A DNA stretch of 64,000 bases, from the NCBI GenBank assembly GCA_027475525.1, contig JAMWFC010000117.1:1474183-1538182 (forward strand), read 5' to 3'. The notes under the pieces are model-generated. The model searched no databases. It was not told the DNA's origin and saw nothing but the letters and a program-made list of their open reading frames with translations. This DNA is from Macrolepiota albuminosa (Eukaryota > Basidiomycota > Agaricomycetes > Agaricales > Agaricaceae). Position numbers and translations under genes: made by a program. This document shows, piece after piece, positions 57,285 to 64,000 of this stretch (positions are counted from its first letter, which is position 1; each line of letters starts with the position of its first letter).

Positions 57285-60200
57285 GGATGGAAGACGATCT
57301 GAATTGTGGACCGACCCACAAAGTCTTCTCTGCCCCGGTTTCATATATTTGCGCCACGGCTAACTTCCCCCCAGACATCCTCTCGATGCACCTCTCCTCG
57401 CACTCCTCCCAATCTCTACTCTTCTGGACCACTCTTGCTTCATCTCCGGAGCCCGTCAACACTCTTGTAGACAGCAGCGCTACCAACAACTTCATCGACA
57501 AAGCATGGGCGGCCCTGGCTCCTCAACCCCCTCAACGGCTCCCTATCCCTATCCACCTTCGACTCTTTGACGGCAGTTCCTCCTTGGCCGGTGACATTAC
57601 CCACTTTGTCCAGATGCCGGTGACCTTCCCCTCGGGCCACCACCAAACCCTCTGGCTCTTGGTCACCAGGCTCCATATCGCCGCTCTTCTGGTCCTCAGA
57701 CTCCCATGGTTGCGATCCACAAACCCCTGGATCAACTGGACAAACCTCACTCTCTGCCTTGACCACGACGCTGCCCCAGATCCCATCCTCTTCAAACCAC
57801 CAATGCTCAACTCAGCTCACGACACCCCCGGTCCAAGTCCCAGAGGGACCCCAAACCTTCACTCTCAATCCTCCCAGTCGTTTGTCATCCACATATGCCT
57901 CAGTGATTCCCCCGAGGCCCTCCTGGCCCTTGTCGATAGCAGGGCCACCAGAATATTCGTCAGCAATTGGCTGGGTCTTGCACACCGCGACCTTCCAAAG
58001 CCCTTCAAACTATGTTTGTTCGATGGGACTGGCACCCCCGGACTCATCACCCAGGGCCATTCCACTATGCTCACCCTCGACAATGGGTTGACGTTCCCCG
58101 CCGACCTCCTGGTGACACAGCTCCCAGAGTTGACCCCCATTGTCCTGGGTCTCCCCTGGCTTCGTAAGGTCAACCTCGACATCCACTGGGGAGACCTCAC
58201 CATGACCTTCCCCACCCGTGGAGCCGCCCTCACCGCTGCCATTTCTCTCCACCCCCAGACCCTGGATGACCCCGTACCCCCTTGTTCGCTCCAATGGGAC
58301 CCCATCAAGTTTTCCCCCAACATCCCCCAAAACTGCTACAAGGGGCCCCACTACCTGGCCTGGAACCACTCCCTCTTGTCCTGATGCTCCTCCAACTCGG
58401 ACGTCCCCACAGACCCACTTGAACTTCCAGACATCAAGATCATTGGCGCTACTCCCTTCACTCACGTCCTCTAAGATGGCACTCCGGCCTACCAGCTTCA
58501 GGTCTTCCCGACACTGCTCAAAGGACACCTCCAAGGAGAGAACAGTAGCTCCGCTACCAAGACCGAGGCTCAGATCCTCGCCAAAGTCGTCCCCTCTGAG
58601 TACCATGAGTTTGCTGACATCTTCTCCGAAGGTAGCGCCAAGGACCTCCCCCCACACCGTCCCTATGACCACAAAATCAACCTCAAGGAGGGCGCCACTC
58701 CTCCACTCGGCAAAGTCTACAACATGTCCAAGGTCAAACTCCAGGCACTCAAAGACTACCTCGACGACATGCTTGGTAAGGGTTTCATTTGCGTCTCGAT
58801 CTCTGCGGCTGGAGCACTGGTTCTCTTTGCCAAAAAGAAGGACGGATCCCTCCACCTCTGCATTGACTATCAGGGCTTGAACAAAATCACCAAGAAGAAC
58901 CATTTGCCAAAAAGAAGGACGGATCCCTCCACCTCTGCATTGACTATCAGGGCTTGAACAAAATCACCAAGAAGAACCAGTACCCCCTACCTCTCATTGG
59001 AGACCTTGTTGACTGACTTGATAAAGCCAAGGTTTACTCGAAGATCGACCTCCAGTCCGGCTACAACAACGTCCGGATTGCCCCAGGACACAAATAGAAG
59101 ACGGCCTTCCCCACCCATTACGGCCTCTTTGAATATCTAGTAATGCCATTTGGAATGACTAACTCCCCCGCAACCTTCCAATACTTTATGAACAACATCT
59201 TCCATGACATGAGCGATGTGTTCATCATCGTTTATCTGGACGACATCCTGATCTACTCCAATTCCCTTGACAAACACCACCACCCACGTCCGACAGGTCC
59301 TCAAACGACTCCGAAACCACAACCTCCATGCAAAACCGGAGAAGTGCTCGTTCCACACCACGGAGGTCGAGTACTTCGGGGTCATTGTCACCCTGGACAG
59401 AGTTCGTATGGACCCCTCAAAGGTCAAGGCCATCCTTAGCTGGCCTCCCCAAAGAACATCAAAGAGGTGCAATCCTTCCTCAGATTTGCGAACTTCTGCC
59501 AGCGCTTCATCGACAACTATTCTGGGATCACCAAGCCCCTCAACTGACTCACGTGGAAGAACATCCCGTGGAACTGGGACAGTAAGTGCCAGAGTGTGTT
59601 TGCGCTACTCAAAGAAGCTTTCACCTTAGCTCTGATCCTCCGGCACTACGACCCCACCCTTTCGGTCGTCCTGGAATGTGACGCCTCCAACTACGCTATC
59701 GTGGGCATCCTCTCCCAAATGGGTCCGGACAGCCAGGAACTCCAGCCTGTGGCCTTCTACACTCAATCAATGATCCCGGCGGAGCTCAACTATGACATCT
59801 ATGACAAGGAACTCCTTGCCATTGTTGAAGCCTTCAAGCAATGGCGAGCCTACCTTGAGGGTACCCCTCACCGGATCCAAGTCTACTCGGACCACAACAA
59901 CCTGCAGTACTTCATGACCACCAAGCTCCTCAGCTGCCAACAGGCCTGGTGGTCCGAGGTCCTCTCGGAGTATGATTTTACCATCCACTACCGTCCCGGA
60001 CAACTTGGAGCCAAGCCCAACGCCCTCACCCGACGACCCGACGTCTACCCCAAGAAATCCTTTGAAGCCAAACAAAATGCCTTCAACCACCATGTGGTAA
60101 TCCCTCCCAAACACCTCAACGTGGTACTGATCCTGAACGAAGAAGGCATCCTGAGACAGATTCAAGACACCTTCTGAGACAACTACTTCACCCAGCACGA

Positions 60201-60318
60201 TCTCCAGAACAATTCCCCTGACAGACAATCCCCCGACCCCTCTTTCACCCTCTCCCCAGATAACAAAATGCTCCTCCAGGACAGCCGCATCTATGCCCCG
60301 AACTTCAAGCACGTACGC
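57282..60318 (+). pseudogene. Pol of element D: two proteases, RT, RNase H (truncated)
   Basis: In the -1 frame after gag. Protease 1 has VDSSATNNF (G to S) and protease 2 VDSRATRIF (G to R), both followed by the conserved LPWLR block, so both active sites look damaged. [26 protein letters not shown] near 59235; RNase [36 protein letters not shown]. Stops at LVD*LDK, HK*KTAF and LN*LTW fall where C has Arg or Trp. A small indel near 59265 and the duplication at 58826 shift frames. Ends at element I. Confidence 0.87.
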
Positions 60319-61361
60319 TGATGACGCCAACTGTGGTTGGGTGCGCTGGACGTATACGCAGTACAACACTGTCTCCAGCGCCTGGCGTATGGGTTTGTGA
60401 GGAGTCCCAGCAGGGTCCTGGTGTGCTCGAGCAGAGGTGATAGGGCGATGCGCTAGATGATAGCGCCTTGGATGCTACCTAGCAAGTGGTAAGCGTCGTA
60501 GTTTAGGAGAAGTTATAGAGAATAAAACGAATAGTGCAGCGTAGCGTGCCTGTAGGTGGCACTGTAAACGATGAAGATGAGATAGACGAAGCTAGCGCCG
60601 AACTTGGTGACAAAGTCAGGCAATGCTAGCGCAATTTGAACGCTAAGTGTAACTGGGTGCTCAAGAGGTTACGATTCGTTGGTATATACATGGCAAGTAG
60701 CTAGTTTTTATACTATGCGCTACAGTATTTCCAAAATAAGTCCATTGACGGCGCTACCAATTAGCGCCTCTCTTCGTGACTGTAGCTAACAGCCACCTGT
60801 CAACGGCAACCTGCAGCACATGGGTGACGGCGACCAACGGCGACTCTAAAACTACTTAGAAGTGGTACGAGTTTGCTCACTTTTTGATGTAATTTAATTG
60901 GCCATGCCATCCTGGGGTATGGTCAGGGAATCCTCGACAGACGCCGTGAGCGCTAATTCCGGCGCTAAACATTGTACCATCTTTTGATAGATTTAAATGT
61001 TGGGTCTGCGTGTATCCTGTCTCGTTGTCATTGATTCCTTTAGACTTCTGATTGAGGTGCCTCGGTGATTGACAGCGCCAATTGCTAACTCCTTTCAGTA
61101 TTGATTGGGGTTTGGTCAGAGTCACCTCCCGCTGTTGTGCTAGCGCTATGAGTTCTGAGCCTTCTTGGTCTTCAAAGTAACTGAGTGGAGTGCGCTGAGG
61201 GGCTGATACTGGTGATTGAGATGAATGGATAAGTCTTGCCATAGAGCGCCCGCGCTAGGGCTGCTCTGTACCCAAGGCTGGTCGCTAGAGTCTCTAGTGT
61301 GTCAAGTGTTGGTCGGCCTATAATGTCCCTTGATGCGCTCAGTCCGAGTAGAAGCCTATCA
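60319..61361 (-). repeat. 3' LTR of element I (B family)
   Basis: Reads TGATGACGCC to GCCTATCA on the plus strand, 1,043 bp and free of 77-nt duplications, so it gives the best true length for this LTR family. It is noticeably diverged from the copies at 19117, 44831 and 53348. Confidence 0.88.
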
Positions 61362-61398
61362 TCTCCCCCCAACTGAAAAATTGACTGTCCTCAGTCAA
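61362..61398 (-). promoter_or_regulatory. Polypurine tract and hairpin of element I
   Basis: Reverse complement of the block in B: pyrimidine-rich TCTCCCCCCAA next to the LTR, an A-run, then TTGACTGTCCTCAGTCAA at 61381-61398 (7-bp stem). A TATAAAAG box for the antisense gene follows at 61451-61458. Confidence 0.82.
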
Positions 61399-61507
61399 AC
61401 GCCATCATTAATTTGACTGTGCTACGGTCCGTATAATGCCGCCGGCACCTTATAAAAGTTGTTTTCAGCACTTCACCTTCCTGTGTTTTCCTTCCCATCT
61501 TTCCAGC

Positions 61508-64000
61508 ATGTCCACTCCTTTCGATGCCTCTGCTCTCCGCAATTTCCTGGCTAAGGCCTCCTATTTATTCGATCGTGCTAAGTCTGTCAGTCCTGCCGAT
61601 GCACCACAAACCGTCCCTGGCATTATGCAACTCTATCGGCGCTGGCTTGTGGTCCGCGGCTCCGACAGTTCCTGGGAGCGGGGTGACGAGGTTCGCAAGT
61701 GGTGTGTGGCCCGATACCGTGAGTACAAAGGTGCCGATTGGTTGCGCCCTTTCGCGGACCTTTTTGTAAGTTTCTAAGTTTGATTTTGGCTTTGTGGCGC
61801 TAAGGTTCAGCGCCCATACTAGGCTCCCTCCTTATCCGACGAGATCGACGTGTTGTTGGCTAGTACCGAGGTCAGCAAAGTAAGTCCTTCCTTTTCTTCC
61901 CCCCTTTTTCCACTGTTAATCCTTGAGTAGTCGGTTGCCACGTCTCCCACCATCACCAGTCTTCCTACTGCCCCATCGGCCTCTACTGTCCCTTCTGTTC
62001 CTACCGCCCCTCCTTCTTTGACTTCTGTTCTGCCTCCTTTCGTTCTTGGCAGCCCTTTTTGTGGCGCTGCTTTTTCCACTTGCCCTGCCCCAAGCGCTGC
62101 TTCTCCTGTTCGCACTGCCCCTCCCCATTTGGCCATCAAACGTATTGCCGTTTCTCGTAGCGAGCCATGACCCGGCCCAACGTGCCCAACTTCCCATGGT
62201 CCTCTGTGTAATTTCGCCATTGTTATTGAACAAGCGCCCCCTGCTCGTGCTAGTTCTCCTAAACGTTGATGACGCCCAAAGTTTGGTCAGTAACAAATAT
62301 GGTTATAGTGTTACCGTACCAATTGCTTGCGTTGGGCACGCTGTAAGTGTTGTGAGGAGTCCTGGGCAGGTCCCAGAGAACGCGCCTATGAAAATGGGGA
62401 AAAGTCGGTAAGGGGGTCGGCAAGTGTAAAGCGCTAAGGTAAAGCGCCTATGAAGGGAGCGGTAAGCAAACACGACAATGTCAACAGCAAGAACACAGTA
62501 AGCTTAGCGAAGTCTAAGCGTCGTAAATGCCTGCCGTAGATGCAAGGCGCGAATAAGTCGAAGGCTAGCGATGAAGTCTGCAGCTGCCGACGAGCTCGAC
62601 ATTGCCGACCGTAAATGAGATCTAGAGCATAAGGGAGACTGAAGTAAGGGGAGCAGGAAACTCTGGTCTCTTGTTCTCTGTACAAGTCGGTAAGTACTTT
62701 TATACTACAATGAGTTCACCGTTGCCAGTGGCCAATAACGCCAAAGTGCGGTAAACTAGAAAATTTTATAGGGGTAGCTCCAACGGTTTCAGATCCCTAC
62801 CATCCATTCAAGAACCTTAGCGATGCTAGGCGACAGATCGCGAAGCTAAACCATCAATCCATTACCCTTCTGTCTGTCCAAAATGCTTAGCGATGTCAGA
62901 CGCCAAGGTCAAACACCAAGCTGTCTGTCAGTTTTTGATAGATCATCAGGCTTCTCCCTAAGTGCTGTCGTCAGTGACTGATGCCATCTGTCAGTTGTCA
63001 TTCTTCAGTTTTTGATAGATCATCAGGCTTCTCCCTAAGTGCTGTCGTCAGTGACTGATGCCATCTGTCAGTTGTCATTCTGTCTGCTGTCAGCGCTATC
63101 ACTGATTGGATCTGCTTCTTGCCATGCGCAGCCATCAAATATTGCCAAAATTGGTTAGTTAGCATGCGCTAAGGTACCCCGAGCCCATGCTGCGTTGCCG
63201 TAGCCTGCCATTGATGTGCTGATCCTGTATGGGGTCCTATCAACATACCATGCGTTCCTCCCCTATCTTTCTTATTCCATTTTTCTGACTTCTCCCCTTC
63301 CAGATCAATCTCCCTGCTCGTGTTGCCCCTTTGTATGTTGTAAGTGCTTTGTTTGTTGTCGCTAGACTTTAGCGCCTAAATTTTGATGTCGATAGGCGCC
63401 TAACCAGACCATGTTCACCGACGCGGAGCTTTGTGACCTGTTGCGTCTTCGCCATGATACTACTGTTATTGATACCGGCATCCCGGCTGGTGTCCAAGTA
63501 CTGGGTGCCAAGAAGAAGGTTACCGTTGCGCCCTTGGAACGTCGTGCATTTAGGGCAAAGATTGGCGTGGTAAGTACTGGTTTGCCCATTGGTAGGTTGA
63601 TGCTGTCGCTGACTTCTTTCTTAGTGTGACAAGTGTTGGTCTGAGAACGATCCTGAGGGCTGCTGGTTCCTTACCGCCTTTCTGCCTTGCTATCGGTGTG
63701 ATGCGTTGAAACGAGGCTGCGCCTTCAACGGGATTAGTACTCGTGAATGTGGTAGGGACGCCATCATGCAAAGGAACTATGAGCGCGCGGTGTTGGTTCG
63801 TAACGCCCAGGACTTCGTGTTGCAGCAATGTGATCTGGCGGCTACTCACCAGCCCACATTGATCAGCGCAGCCAGCCTGGCGCTGCCAACTACCCAGGAT
63901 GGTACCACCATGGCGGCACCTTTCGCTCGCTCTCCTCGTTGTCCCATTCCTTTGAAACGTAAGCCTGTTGCTGCGTCTCCTGGCAAGAGTCCTGGTAAGC
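61508..64000 (+). pseudogene. Antisense accessory gene of element I, 3' end outside window
   Basis: ATG at 61508, 50 nt after a TATAAAAG box. Exons: 61508-61765, 61823-61879, 61931 to about 63339 (split by a solo LTR), 63408-63569, and from 63625 onward. Introns are GT-AG. Exon 1 (258 nt), exon 2 (57 nt) and exon 4 (162 nt) have exactly the lengths of copy B. Exon 4 (FTDAELCDLLRLR, RAFRAKIGV) is the counterpart of FDDKELRGLL in copy A. The last visible exon begins CDKCWSENDPEGC and has the same six-cysteine spacing as A, then SAASLALP and a basic KRKPVAASPGK end. One TGA in exon 3 (SEP*PGP) and the LTR insertion make this copy non-functional. The cysteine region itself is clean. Confidence 0.8.
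62277..63242 (-). mobile_element. Solo LTR of the A family inside the antisense gene of I
   Basis: TGATGACGCCC to GGTCCTATCA, the reverse complement of A's 3' LTR ends. It interrupts exon 3 after CCTAAACGT; copy B shows the uninterrupted sequence. Flanks AACGT and ACATA fit a mutated target duplication at best. One 77-nt duplication at 62928/63005. Confidence 0.87.

Larger units (their letters stand above)
52575..60318 (+). mobile_element. Element D: decayed relative of element C, 3' end missing
   Basis: Same order and residues as C through gag, two protease domains, RT and RNase H, with the same self-priming site after the LTR. It is cut at 60318 by element I just after RNase H, so integrase, any accessory gene and the 3' LTR lie outside the window or are lost. 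Left border as discussed for the LTR. Confidence 0.82.
45063..63081. repeat. Thirteen 77-nt direct duplications, right part of window
   Basis: First-copy starts: 45063, 45169, 45326, 45457, 45587, 46448, 49749, 49977, 53727, 54604, 55760, 58826 and 62928; each repeats at +77. Five crowd into the 3' LTR of B, where a repeat present in many diverged copies would make an assembly graph branch often. Confidence 0.9.
60319..64000 (-). mobile_element. Element I: B-family element entering from the right
   Basis: Reverse orientation: the 3' LTR comes first (60319-61361), then PPT, then the antisense gene on the plus strand, which continues past the window end. Integrase and the rest of pol must lie beyond 64000. 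It inserted into D. Confidence 0.85.

Noticed and set aside
1..64000. tRNA, rRNA or host single-copy genes
   Set aside because: I looked for tRNA-like box A/B sequences, rRNA cores and non-transposon ORFs and saw none I could support.

Overview
The window is a filamentous-fungal, most likely agaricomycete (basidiomycete), repeat island. The evidence is indirect: every recognisable gene belongs to a Ty3/gypsy LTR retrotransposon, several genes carry short GT-AG introns of about 45-60 nt, some integrases end in chromodomains, and one integrase and RT type (elements A, B) looks like the type I know from agaricomycetes. I see no host housekeeping gene, tRNA, rRNA or CRISPR array. The species cannot be named from this sequence.

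Layout from left to right. Element A (1-17470, +) contributes its integrase, a convergent antisense multi-exon gene, a polypurine tract (PPT) and a 3' LTR. That LTR is split by the full-length element H (4795-16829, +; target duplication CTGAC), which has gag, protease (PR), RT-RNase H (RH), integrase-chromodomain and an extra sense ORF of about 1,090 codons. A protease-RT-RH fragment F (17471-19116, -) follows. Element B (19117-46289, +) is related to A. It is interrupted by a solo LTR (25226-26016, duplication AGGAA), a second solo LTR (26193-27254), and the full-length element C (31186-42841, -, duplication CTGAG). C sits inside an exon of B's antisense gene. Element E (46290 to about 52.6 kb, +) lacks its 5' end and holds a solo C-type LTR (48346-49082, duplication CTACC). 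Element D (about 52.6-60.3 kb, +) is a decayed relative of C with a solo B-type LTR at its gag start, and it is cut at 60318 by element I (60319-64000 and beyond, -). I exposes its 3' LTR, PPT and the first exons of the antisense gene, itself broken by a solo LTR (62277-63242).

Three things stand out. First, elements A, B and I carry, between integrase and 3' LTR and on the opposite strand, a spliced gene encoding a six-cysteine Zn2Cys6-like protein. Element C has an intact gene in the same place and orientation, again with a phase-0 intron immediately before the first cysteine. Element H has a long ORF at this position in sense orientation. This recurrent cargo is the best candidate for an undescribed system. 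Second, the C family combines a tandem pair of retropepsin domains with an apparently self-primed reverse-transcription start. Third, forty direct duplications of exactly 77 nt, scattered through unrelated elements, look like unmerged k=77 contig overlaps. Many frameshifts are therefore probably assembly errors and should not be read as pseudogenisation.
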